From the NCBI GenBank assembly GCA_024867545.1, contig JANFNE010000029.1:372001-436000 (forward strand): a stretch of 64,000 nucleotides of DNA. The letters run 5' to 3'. The notes beneath the pieces are model-generated. The model saw nothing but the letters and a program-made list of their open reading frames with translations, was not told the origin of the DNA and made no database searches. How positions within the stretch are numbered: the first letter of the stretch is position 1; each line of letters begins with the position of its first letter. The DNA comes from Phytopythium helicoides (Eukaryota; Oomycota; Peronosporomycetes; Pythiales; Pythiaceae). The position numbers and the translations under genes are program-made. Shown here one piece after another: positions 20,596-30,352 of the stretch.

Positions 20596-21286
20596 CTAAC
20601 TACGCAGTTGGCGGCGACGACTCGCGAGTGGAATGCAGTCCTCTTTCATAAGCAGTCATAACAAACAGAAAGTTAGGAAAAGAAGGCTGAGGTGCTGACC
20701 GTTGCGAGGTTACAGAGCACTTACTGTAAGTCTGCCACACGGTCTCGCCGTCCACACCCTGGAAAGCAAGCCAGTAGAAACGCATCTCGCTGCAGCCGCC
20801 GTTGTCACACTGCGAGTAGTCCACAGGGAACACAGTCGTGCCATCCGAGTCGTAAGTGCCGTAGCAGTTATCGGCGCTGAACACCTTGGTGCTGTCAAGC
20901 CAGATCTCGCAGGGTCCAACGTGCTGGATGGCACGAGAGAAGGTAGCCGTGCTAGTGCTGGGAATGTCTTGAGCCTCTCCATCCGGGTCGGAGTAGCCGC
21001 ACTCGGCTCCATAGAGCGAGGTGTCACCATCAAGGAGAGTTTTCAGGTCCGTGACGCCATTTTGCGAGGCAAGCTCCTTCCACACCGTGACACTGGCATC
21101 ATTATTTCCATCCCAGTCGTCGCTCTCAAAACCTGAAGGAGGGTCGATCTGGACGACCCACGCTGAGGTTGCCGAGCCGGTGAACTGCGTCTCGGGGATG
21201 AGCATGTAGCCATGTGCGTTGACATGCGTGATGCAGGCTGCTGCGGCGATGGACGCGACGACGGTGCTGGTGCGAGCGGAGACCAT
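20596..21286 (-). CDS. AA17 lytic polysaccharide monooxygenase, short-linker form (AA17 no. 1)
   Basis: Two exons on the minus strand (20725-21286 and 20596-20642, GT-AG) encode 202 residues. A signal peptide (MVSARTSTVVASIAAAACITHVNA) is followed by mature [11 protein letters not shown]. The N-terminal His plus the conserved His in [11 protein letters not shown] would form the copper brace of the oomycete AA17 family, reported to cleave pectin oxidatively during plant infection. Catalytic-domain Cys residues are conserved. The usual Ser/Thr-rich linker is missing: exon 2 joins KDCIPL almost directly to the basic tail SRRRQLRS. Without splicing, the frame reads through into unrelated sequence. 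The upstream ATG at 21382 is ignored because the signal peptide starts at 21286. Confidence 0.87.
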
Positions 21287-21322
21287 GGGTCCCGACCTCT
21301 TGTGTTTGCTTGGGCTGGATAC

Positions 21323-21342
21323 TTGGGAAATTGGAAAGTGAG
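21323..21342 (-). promoter_or_regulatory. Inr+FPR core promoter, AA17 no. 1
   Basis: The minus strand reads CTCTCACTTTCCAATTTCCC, 37 bases upstream of the start codon. Confidence 0.55.
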
Positions 21343-22327
21343 AGCTTGCAACGACCTCGATCGAAGTCACGAAGGCGATCAAGAGCCATCGACTTTGATG
21401 AATCCGACAAGACGACTCGCTACGAGCGAATCAAGGCATTTGCTGAACGATCGCGCTCGCACCTCCAGCCTATCGGGATTCGTGGTCAATGTCAATCGTG
21501 AGTAGGAGCGCTGCAATGGAGCTGGGAGTGCGATCACGTGGATAACAGCATTGCTGGACCTGTCGATCGTAAGGTGCACAACAGGCTCAGCTGGTGATCT
21601 TTTGCCATCGCACGATGTGAGTAATTATATTTAAAATTTGATATATCGATTCTAATAAAACAAAATAATGGACATCAAAAACTTTCACAAACACAAAAGT
21701 TTCCGGCAGTCAATTATCATGCCCGCATAGCGAGCTAAAAATTGTCAATTACAATTCGTCGATAATCGATACGGTGCTTTCCGATAAACAGACGGGCATC
21801 GTGTAAAGGCTGGAAACAAATCGATTGATTCTAGTTCATTATGATAGATCTTCAACATTTCACGGTCGTGGTGCGCTAAGCATCAGTTGGATCCGGCTGC
21901 TGCCTCGACCTCGCTTGGAGCTACAGTAGCTGGAAGTGAGCAAAAGCTCATGCATACTCGGTGCTCGTAGTCAGTTGCCTGGATGCTTCACCTTTACAGT
22001 GTACGAGGCGCCGGACACCGAGTCTTCGCGAGCTTTGCGAGATGACAACAACAACCACCTGGATCCCACACGCACCTCACATCTTGCCCTTCGAGCGAGA
22101 CTCTCTCGGTTCGCCTTTACTTGCCGTCTGTTTATCCGCAATGGGTTTATCAAACCGATCGTTCCAATTCGCTGAACGTTCCAATGTCGAGTGCTCATCC
22201 CTCGAGTTGCAAATCACGCATCTCGCCCTGTAGAGTCGTGCCCTTCGGACGGTAAATGCCTGTGGGTTGCACCGAACAACTGTCCGATTGAAGGAGTCGA
22301 TAACTGATCAACTCACCCTTCTGGTCC
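21343..22327. other. Divergent spacer between AA17 no. 1 and no. 2
   Basis: About 1 kb including an AT-rich stretch (21620-21860). No coding region is supported. It must hold regulatory sequence for both divergent secreted-enzyme genes. Confidence 0.45.
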
Positions 22328-22348
22328 GCTCTCACTTTCGTTTTTCGG
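22328..22348 (+). promoter_or_regulatory. Inr+FPR-like core promoter, AA17 no. 2
   Basis: GCTCTCACTTTCGTTTTTCGG, a fair match to the oomycete initiator and FPR, about 50 bases before the ATG. Confidence 0.5.
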
Positions 22349-22397
22349 ACGCAGCGAGCACACCTTCCCAGCAACTAGTCCAGTCCTCAAGCTCACC

Positions 22398-23526
22398 ATG
22401 GTCTCTGCTCGCACCAACATCGTCGCAGCCGCCCTTGCTGTCAGCACCTTCGTTGCCCATGTCAACGCACACGGCTACATGCTCATCCCAGAGACGCAGT
22501 TCAGCGGTTCGACAACGTCGGCGTGGGTTGTCCAGATCGACCCTCCTTCGGGATTTGAGAGCTCTGACTGGGATGGCAATGAGGAGGCCAGTGTCACCAC
22601 GTGGAAGTCACTAGCATCCAAGAATGGCGTCACGGACCTCAAGACGCTGCTTGATGGTGACACCTCGCTCTATGGAGCCGAGTGCGGTTTCTCGAACCCG
22701 AACGGCACGCCTCAGCCTATTCCCAGCACTAGCACGGCCACCTTCTCACGCGCCATCCAGCACGTCGGACCCTGCGAGATCTGGCTTGACAGCACCAAGG
22801 TGTTCAGTGCCGACAACTGCTACGGCACTTACGACTCGGACGGCACGACTGTGTTCCCTGTGGACTACTCGCAGTGCAGCTCGGGTGGCTGCAGCGAGAT
22901 GCGTTTCTACTGGCTTGCTTTCCAGGGTGTGGACGGTCAGACTGTGTGGCAAACTTACAGTGAGTCTGGGTTATTCCATTATGTTGTTGATGACCAGTAT
23001 TGCTAACCAATGCGTTCCAACCCACACAGAGGACTGCATCCCGCTCGAGGGCGGTAGCTCCACCTCGACGTCGACGACGTCGACGACCTCTTCGACAGCG
23101 TCCGATGCTGATACGTCTTCCACTCCATCAACTTCCGCGCCATCCACCTCAACTTCGTCAGACACCTCGGACAACACCTCGTCGGAGAACAACAATGATA
23201 CTTCGGACAACACCTCGTCGGAGAACAACGATGATACCTCGGACAACACTTCGTCGGAGAACAATGATGATACTTCGGACAACACTTCGTCGGAGAACAA
23301 TGATGATACTTCGGACAACACTTCGTCGGAGAACAATGATGATACTTCGGACAACACCTCGTCGGAGAACAACGACGACACTTCGTCGGAGACCTCGGAC
23401 GACGACTCCTCCAAGAACTCGGGCGATAACTCCTCCAAGAGCTGGGACGCCTCGTCAAAGATGGCCAGTGGCTCGAACGGTTGGGGGAACTGGGGCAAGT
23501 GGGGTGGTCGCCAACTTCGCGCGTAG
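22398..23526 (+). CDS. AA17 lytic polysaccharide monooxygenase with long repeat linker (AA17 no. 2)
   Basis: Exons 22398-22959 and 23030-23526 encode 352 residues. Signal peptide ([24 protein letters not shown]), mature [13 protein letters not shown], second copper His in [11 protein letters not shown], and [10 protein letters not shown] near the end of the catalytic domain. Exon 2 supplies KDCIPLEGG, then a Ser/Thr/Asp/Asn linker containing six 12-residue repeats, a Trp/Gly segment (NGWGNWGKWGG) and the C-terminal basic tail RQLRA. It is the only plus-strand AA17 gene here. Its catalytic domain is intact, so it is probably an active secreted oxidase acting on pectin. Confidence 0.9.
23161..23376 (+). 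repeat. 36-bp in-frame tandem repeat (six units) in AA17 linker
   Basis: Units encode (D/N)DTSDNTSSENN with synonymous differences between units, consistent with recent expansion under a length-tolerant linker function. Confidence 0.9.
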
Positions 23527-24101
23527 GGAGCCACCTGCAAGACTGGTTGGTGTGGCAAAAGCCGGATGTATGGAGTATGGATGTAGTGCAGTAAAATGAT
23601 CTCGTCATCCGGAACATTGATGTGGATTCTTGAGCAGAATCTTACATTCCAAGAATCTCTTGACAATGATTGTGACCGGACCGGAGGCTCCGGAGTTCGC
23701 AGTTCGATCTTGTCCAGTTTTTTTTTAGTGATGAAGTACAAATGGTGAAGTTTTACCGTTTTTCTTCGTGCAGTGGGCTTGGAGGTGGCTTTGAACGCAG
23801 AGGAACTAAATGATGGTGTGTTTCATTGAGTAGTGTTAGGGACTGACTATGGCAAATGCATGTGTGTTGTGGCAAATGCATGTGTGTTGCTATGAGTGAA
23901 TGGAAGACGCTTATTAGCCTGGCATTCCAAAAACGATGGTAGTATGGATGGCGTGAAGCTTCAGCTGCATGTGAGCCTGTGAATGTTTTGAGTATCCGTG
24001 ATAATACTTGAGCTGCACATTGTAAGTTGGACGCTGGAGTGGATTACACCACAGTAAATGGCTTCATTGGCAGCCACTTCAACCCGAGCGTTGAGAGAAG
24101 C
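23527..24101. other. Intergenic region with a short direct repeat
   Basis: A 20-base unit (tggcaaatgcatgtgtgttg) occurs twice in tandem at about 23850-23889. No gene is seen. Confidence 0.5.
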
Positions 24102-26106
24102 TCAACGCTTGACGCCGAACCACGAGTACACCACACTTTCACAGCTTTCAACTGCCACCACACCGTCGCCTCCGCAGCTGCTTGCAAAGCCATAACTCGT
24201 GACGACGCTGGACATACGAGTGGTTGTGACGCTTCGCAGGACGGGTACGCTGACAGACACTCGGCTGCTGCTGCTACTGTGATACTGAGTGCTAGAATCA
24301 CCTGTGCGCTGATCATCTAGCTCGACAACCCCAAATTCGCAGAGCTCACACCACAGAAAGTCAAGACTGCCTGTGTCAGGGGCGGTCATTCTCGGTCCAC
24401 CCAGCATAGCCACATGACCTCCGTCCAAAACGAGCGATTCCACCAACACGGCAATGGGCCGGCAGAGACGTTGCTCACAATCCGACTCACGCCAAAGCTG
24501 GCGGTAGTCACGCTTTACGCCTCCTCGCTAACCTCGTGCCACTCGACACACTCACGTTGCTGCTGATAGTACCTTAATGTGCGTCCAGACACTGGCAAAG
24601 ACCTGCCAGTACCAAAGGTACAGAGCTTGCGCCGCCAGACATCAAGACGACACCACGTCTGATGAGCCCGACGCTGAAGCGCCGGTTGCCACGCGCACAA
24701 CACCACTGCTGTCGATGCCTGGACGAGACACCGCTTCCCACCGTCACGTCGCCGCTTGAGGCACCCACACCGCCCATGCCGCTCGTCAAAGACACCGAGC
24801 CACTACGGACGCCGCTGCCGCTGCTCCCGCCTGACACAAACACCGAGCCGTCGCCACTAGAGGTGCTCGCGCCGCCGACAATCGTCACAACGCCGGAGTG
24901 CTTCCCGTTGTGGTGCCGCTAATGACGCGCACGTCGCCGGACGCACCACTGCTACTACCGCCAGCGCCACTTGACACCGACACCGACCTACTCGCGCCAC
25001 TTGTGCTAGACGCCGCCGCAGACGACGACTCCAACAACACGTCGCCGCTGCTCGTGCTACCGACATCGCTCGTCACCGCCACGCTTCCTCCGAGCTGGCT
25101 TCCAGAGCCGCCCGACACCGAGATGACGCCGCCCGCATGGCTCCCAGCTGAAGAACCACTCACGAGTTCCACGCCACCGGCCGCCGTACCGTGCTCGCAC
25201 AGCTCGTGGCGTCAGAGATCACGACTTCGCCGGCAGCACCAGTCGAGCTCGAGCCGCCAGACACAGCCACGTGACCACCGTCCGCAATGGACGATCCCAC
25301 CGACACTATAATGTCACTGGTAGAGACGCTGCTCGCTGGCCCACTCGACAGCGTCACCGCGCCGGAGCTCGATGTTGTCGCGCTTGGCAAGAACACACCA
25401 CCACTCGCCGTCGAGCTCGCGCCACTCGACACACACACCGAGGCGCCGGCAGTCGGAGGGCTTGCACCGCCCGACGCACTCACGTTGTCGCCGACCGATC
25501 CATCACCGACAGACACCGATAGACGTAGAGCTCGCGCCGCCGGAGAAAGTCTCGTTTTTCCTCCGGACAGGCCCAAGAGCTGCCAGACATGCTCATCACA
25601 CCGCCAGAAGCAGTCGTGAACGCACCCGACGAGATCGACACCGACCCGGACGCATCGCCAGATGCAGAGCCGCTTGAAACACGCACGACCCCGCTCTCCA
25701 CGGCCCCCGTCACAGCGCTTGAACCTACGCTCACCGCGCCGCTTCTCGTCGACTATAATAGCTAGCACCGCTCAGGATACTCCGCTGCCGCCTGCGCCAC
25801 TCGACAGATAGATGGACGCGCTGCTGAAGATCCGCCCACAACCTCGATCTTGCCGGCAACAGATGACGTCGACGATCCGCTTCCAATGCGCACGGACCCG
25901 CTTGACACGCCAGAGTCGCCGCTCGTCACGGTCACGTTGCCGCTGCTGCTACCGCTGCTGCTCGCAGCACAGAGCGTTGAGATCACCACCGAGCCGCTCG
26001 TCGACAAGCCATCGCCACTCGTCAAAGACACAGAGCCGCCAACCGAACCGGTCGACGACCCGCTATCCACTGTCACGTCGCCGCCCACGCTCTTCGCGTT
26101 TCGGGA
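24102..26106 (-). pseudogene. Decayed gene for a Ser/Gly/Thr repeat (beta-solenoid-like) surface protein
   Basis: Across 2 kb of the minus strand, several broken frames encode imperfect repeats of about 22-24 residues with the pattern SGxVxVxSGxSxxSSG (for example GDVTVDSGSSTGSVGG, GSVSLTSGDGLSTSGS, GNVTVTSGDSGVSSGS). The pattern continues when the reading frame changes, so one long repetitive gene was broken by several frame shifts and stops. No start codon with a signal peptide and no clean 3' end was found. Such regular V-x-V / S-G repeats suggest a secreted beta-helical wall or adhesion protein, which is inference. Repeat units nearest the 3' end (24102-24450) are the most degraded. Confidence 0.6.
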
Positions 26107-27355
26107 GCCAAGAATCTTTACTTTCCGCCTTTGCTATCGCGCTTGGGGGCTGCAAGGATCATCCATTAGGAGCATTAAGAGCCTCCAGCCTGGGTGTGGC
26201 GTGGAATGAGTCGAATTGGAAAATGAACAACCCTGCATACAACAACAACTAGGCGTCAGCTTGTAACCGACGTAGTGTCCCTTGGAGAGGCAACGAAGCG
26301 CTTCCGCTGCAACGGAAAACTGGCCTCTTTTCCGCAGTAGAACTGCAGAACTGCACCGCACTCGCATTGTTTTCCGTATCACCATACATTACTATGCGTC
26401 GCTACCAGAGCGCTAAATGATTCGGATATTGGTTCCGGTGCTTCTGGGCTCTTTCGAGCCGTTCGTTGCGACCACACTACACACATGCGCCGTTGTTGGT
26501 CTGTCCTCAATCCACCTAGTTCGCGGCACAAAGTCCCATTCAACTACGATCGAGCATCTCATCGTCTAGGAACATGTCGGAACATGTCGGATACCCCGAC
26601 CACAAGGAACCGAAGGCGACGGCGACAACGCCAAATATAGGAACAAACGAGATGATATCTCCTGGCTGTGGGAGAAGTCGCCTTCTCATCGTTCTCATCA
26701 TTCTCCTCCGACGAGCCGCCTTGACGTCTCTGGATTTGGAAGCTGTGACTGTTTCATGGAATCATAATGCAGATGACAAGACATTCGTTCGATCCAATCG
26801 ATCCAAGAGTTTTGCGTTGCCCGAAAGTACAAGAGGCGCTTTAAACGCGTAGCACGAACGTCGTTCGATTACACACAGCGCTCGCGCAACTTCGTGAAAG
26901 GGGGACCAACGACAGTTCTAACGAACTGCGAATAGACATTGCTATTCACCTTACTGTACTGCGAGTGATTCATTTCCTGAAGAAGTATCACAATTTTGCT
27001 CTGCTTCAGGTTGGCGATTAGGATCCGAACTTTGTGCGCCTACTGCAGACGAACTTCGAGCAAGGCATTATCATCGTCAAGAGCAAATCGTCAAACAATA
27101 AGTGTATTGAGTGTTGAAGCGATCGCTAAAACACGCTTCGGATTTCTCAAGTTCGGCTCAACAAGAGAATAAACTGCGACTCCACGCCGAAACAAACCAC
27201 CCTGATAATCCTAGATTTGCATCTAATCGCTTAGATGTCGCTTTGAAGTCGCTACTAAGAAGCCAGACTCATGTTACGTACAACACGCTTGATAAACTGC
27301 ACTACGTCAAAGCCACATTTGCTGCACACTGCCAGTAGCTGCTGCAGGAATACCT
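26107..27355. other. Intergenic, possible gene remnants
   Basis: Around 26900-27100 (plus strand) a frame with one internal stop reads LRVIHFLKKYHNFALL and later FVRLLQTNFEQGIIIV, with protein-like composition but no family I recognise. Frames at 26574 and 27111 have no support. Confidence 0.3.
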
Positions 27356-28325
27356 CTAAGCGCGGAGCTGGCGACCACCCCAGCCACCGCTCCAGCCGCC
27401 GCCCGAGTTGCCACCCCAGTTGCCCCAGTTGCCCCAGCTGGTTGAACCACTGCTGGTCGACGGCTGCACCGTGCCCATGGTGTCAGCTGTATCGTCCGAC
27501 GTCGACGTCGAAGGAGCGGTTGTTGTCGTCGTTGTCGAGCTGGACTCAGTGGTAGAGCTCGTGGACGTGCTGGGGGCGGTTGTAGTCGTGGTCGTAGTGT
27601 CAGCCTCCGACTCGGTCTCGGTGGACGTCGTGGACGTAGAGCTACCACCACCAGAGAGGGGAATGCAGTCCTCTGTTGTTGCAAGCACACAACGCAGTTA
27701 GTTGTCAAAATCGGTTTGCAAAGAAAACTCACAGACGCGACGTACTGTAGGTCTGCCATACGGTCTTGCCGTCGACGCCCTGGAACGCCAGCCAGTAGAA
27801 ACGCATCTCGCTGCAGCCTCCGTTGTTGCACTGCGAGTAGTCCACTGGGAACACCGACTTGACGCTCACGTCCTCGTTGCCGTACGTCGAGTAGCAATCG
27901 TCCTCGCTGAAGACCTTGGTGTTGTCAAGCCAGATCTCGCACGGGCCGACGTGCTGGATGGCACGTTCAAAAGTAGCCGTGCTGGTGCTGGGAATAGGCT
28001 GGGGAGTGCCATTCGGGTTCGAGAAACCGCACTCGGAACCGTAGAGCGAGGTGTCGCCGTCAAGCAGCGTCTTGAGGTCCTTGAATCCATTCTTGGACGA
28101 CAGCTCCTTCCACACCGTCACACTCTGCGCGTTGTTGCCGTTCCAGTCAGAGCTCTCGTAGCCCGAAGGGGGATCAATCTGCACGCTCCACGCTCCCGTG
28201 GCCGTTCCGCTAAATTGGGTCTCAGGAATCAGCATGTAGCCGTGACCATTGGTACGAGCAACGAGCGCAGCAGCGGCCGAGGCGGCGATAGTGATGGAGC
28301 GAGTCGAGATGGGGACGGAGACCAT
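27356..28325 (-). CDS. AA17 lytic polysaccharide monooxygenase (AA17 no. 3)
   Basis: Exons 27746-28325 and 27356-27672 encode 298 residues in an uninterrupted frame. Signal peptide MVSVPISTRSITIAASAAAALVARTNG, mature [17 protein letters not shown], second His in [11 protein letters not shown]. Compared with the first two genes it has the longer CYSTYGNEDVSVKS loop, shared with the genes at 39297 and 35637. Exon 2 gives a Thr/Ser-rich linker, a Trp/Gly-rich segment (SWGNWGNWGGNSGGG) and the tail GGRQLRA. Probably secreted and copper-dependent, acting on pectin. Confidence 0.88.
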
Positions 28326-28375
28326 GGTGAACTTGCTGTTGACCAACAATGCCGTGGGAATGATGTGGTCGCTGC

Positions 28376-28395
28376 GCCAGAAAAGCGAAAGTGAC
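28376..28395 (-). promoter_or_regulatory. Inr+FPR-like core promoter, AA17 no. 3
   Basis: The minus strand reads GTCACTTTCGCTTTTCTGGC, 50 bases upstream of the start; the flanking motif is weaker than in the neighbours. Confidence 0.4.
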
Positions 28396-28858
28396 AACGG
28401 ACCACCAAGCGTTATGTGATCGGTGATCTGCCCTCCAAGGCGAGGTGGCAGTCGTTTGCCGTTCGTATAGATTCTACTCGCGCCTACAGTATAACCAGAC
28501 CATATGAATCATTGCTATCGATACGAACATTCAGATCGAAGTCGTGACCCTCGGCGATCACGGTGCGTGGACTGTAGAGGCTCAACGCAGCGAGTCTCAG
28601 TCTTCGATCCGATAGAGCAGGCACAATGTAGAGGAATTCCGACGGCACATGGAGCTCGCGGTCATTGAGCTCAATGTAAAAATTGGCCGAACATGCGGAC
28701 GGCGCGTAAAATCTGGCATGGTCGTCCCATCGGAAACGTCATACTGTATTACGGCACAATTTCGACGATAAAGTGAGCCGGACGAACGCAACTACGCCAA
28801 TCACGAGACCCACTACAACGTTCAGGAGACACGAATGGCTTCAAGCTTCAGCAATCGT
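28396..28858. other. Intergenic, nothing recognised
   Basis: Spacer between AA17 no. 3 (5' side) and no. 4 (3' side). No coding signal beyond short antisense frames. Confidence 0.45.
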
Positions 28859-29876
28859 CTAGTGCTTGAGGTAGCGACGACCGAAGCCGCCGCTCCAGCC
28901 TCCACCATTGCCACCACGGTTACCACCACCGAAGCTACCACCACCGAAGCTGCCACCGCTGTTGCCGCCGAAGTTGCCGCTGCTGGCAGTGTTGGAGCTG
29001 CTGGTAGTCTCGGTGGTATCACTCGACGTCGTCTTGGTCGAGTCGTTGTCTGAGGTGTCACTCGACGTTGTCTCTGTCGAATCAGTCGACTCGGTGGAAT
29101 CGGTCGACTCGGTCGACTCGGTGGAATCGGTCGACTCGGTCGACTCGGTCGATGACGTGTCCGCCTCAGACTCGGTGGACGAGGTCGTCGTAGTCGAGGT
29201 AGTCGAACTGGAGCTACCCTCGAGGGGAATGCAGTCCTCTGCAATGTTAGCACGAACCTCGTTAGATACGAATTTACTAGGCTCCGCAGCACCACCAGAA
29301 GAATGCACTTACTGTAAGTCTGCCACACAGGTCTCGCCGTCCACACCCTGGAAAGCAAGCCAGTAGAAACGCATCTCGCTGCAGCCTCCGCTATCGCACT
29401 GCGAGTAGTCCACAGGGAACACTGTCGTGCCGTCCGACTCGTAGTCACCGTAGCAGTTGTCGGCGCTGAAAACCTTGGTGCTGTCAAGCCAGATCTCGCA
29501 GGGTCCAACGTGCTGGATGGCACGAGAGAAGGTGGCCGTGCTGGTGCTGGGAATGGGCTGGGCCTCTCCATCCGGGTCGGAGTAACCGCACTCGGCTCCG
29601 TAGAGCGAGGTGTCACCATCAAGCAGCGTCTTGAGGTCCGTGACGCCGTTCGTCGCGGCGAGCTCCTTCCACACCGTGACACTGGCCTCCTCGTTTCCAT
29701 CCCAGTCGTCGCTCTCGAAAACCTGAAGGAGGGTCGATCTGGACGACCCACGCCGAGGTTGCCGAACCAGTAAACTGCGTCTCAGGGATGAGCATGTAGC
29801 CGTGGGCGTTGACACGCGTGACGCACGCACTGACTACGAGCGCAGCGGCGACGATGCTGGTGCGAGCGGAGACCAT
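28859..29876 (-). CDS. AA17 lytic polysaccharide monooxygenase, frame disrupted as assembled (AA17 no. 4)
   Basis: Exons 29313-29876 and 28859-29238. Signal peptide MVSARTSIVAAALVVSACVTRVNA and mature [11 protein letters not shown] are followed by a break near 29718 (one extra base relative to gene no. 1) and a second near 29335 (an extra A in ccacacAggtctcg). Exon 1 is 564 bases, exactly two more than the 562 of intact paralogues, so the two insertions account for the whole disruption and 313 residues would result. The linker is built of STE/STD triplets, followed by a Gly/Phe/Asn-rich segment and the tail RRYLKH. Sequencing error seems likelier than decay. Confidence 0.8.
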
Positions 29877-29914
29877 GATGCTTGGAGCCTTGGGAAGTGC
29901 TGGTATGAGGTTGA

Positions 29915-29934
29915 CAGCAAATCGAGGAGTGAGG
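29915..29934 (-). promoter_or_regulatory. Inr+FPR core promoter, AA17 no. 4
   Basis: The minus strand reads CCTCACTCCTCGATTTGCTG, about 40 bases upstream of the ATG. Confidence 0.55.
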
Positions 29935-30352
29935 AAGTTGGGGCAAACACTTTGGAGCTCGTTGCCCCAACTGCAAAAACCTGGACGCCCTCGTCGGACT
30001 AGCCTTTAACGTGCCGAAGCTTTCTTGCGAACCCCTGATGCTCTGTCATGCTGACCCGGATGTCGCCTTGGATATCAAGCAATTGACCACTGCAACCAGA
30101 AAAGGTTGGGAGGAGATCACACCGGATCACCTGGCAGATCTTGGTCTTTGTATGCTGCTTTGGATCGGGCAGGAATGGACGGCCGACTTACAAACAAACA
30201 GGCGGCCTCTTGCCCGATCAAAAGCGTAAAGGACTTTCATTAGTCCAAAACGTCAGATTGTACAGATTTTTGCTAAAATAATTAGTCGACTTTCAAAATA
30301 AAATTTTAGTTTCGATTTATTGTAGCGTCGACTAAAAAAATTTAATTGCCGG
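29935..30352. other. Upstream region of AA17 no. 4
   Basis: The segment 30170-30345 shares short blocks (caaacaggcggcc, taattagtcg, gtcgacta) with the upstream region of the AA17-PL3 gene (34750-34860), suggesting duplicated promoters. An AT-rich tract with inverted ttagtcgac/gtcgactaa lies at about 30280-30335. Confidence 0.35.

Noticed and set aside
22624..23526. Alternative 300-codon frame overlapping AA17 no. 2
   Set aside because: It fuses an out-of-frame reading of exon 1 and the intron with the true exon 2 linker. The spliced model with GT-AG boundaries explains both parts.
24885..26209. Plus-strand Pro/Thr/Leu-rich open frames
   Set aside because: They are the antisense of the Ser/Gly/Thr/Val repeats on the minus strand; the minus-strand pattern is more regular and frame-independent.
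29080..29150. Possible CRISPR-like short repeat (gtcgactcggtggaatcg)
   Set aside because: It is a coding microrepeat of the Ser-Thr-Glu/Asp linker of AA17 no. 4, without spacers, in a eukaryotic genome.
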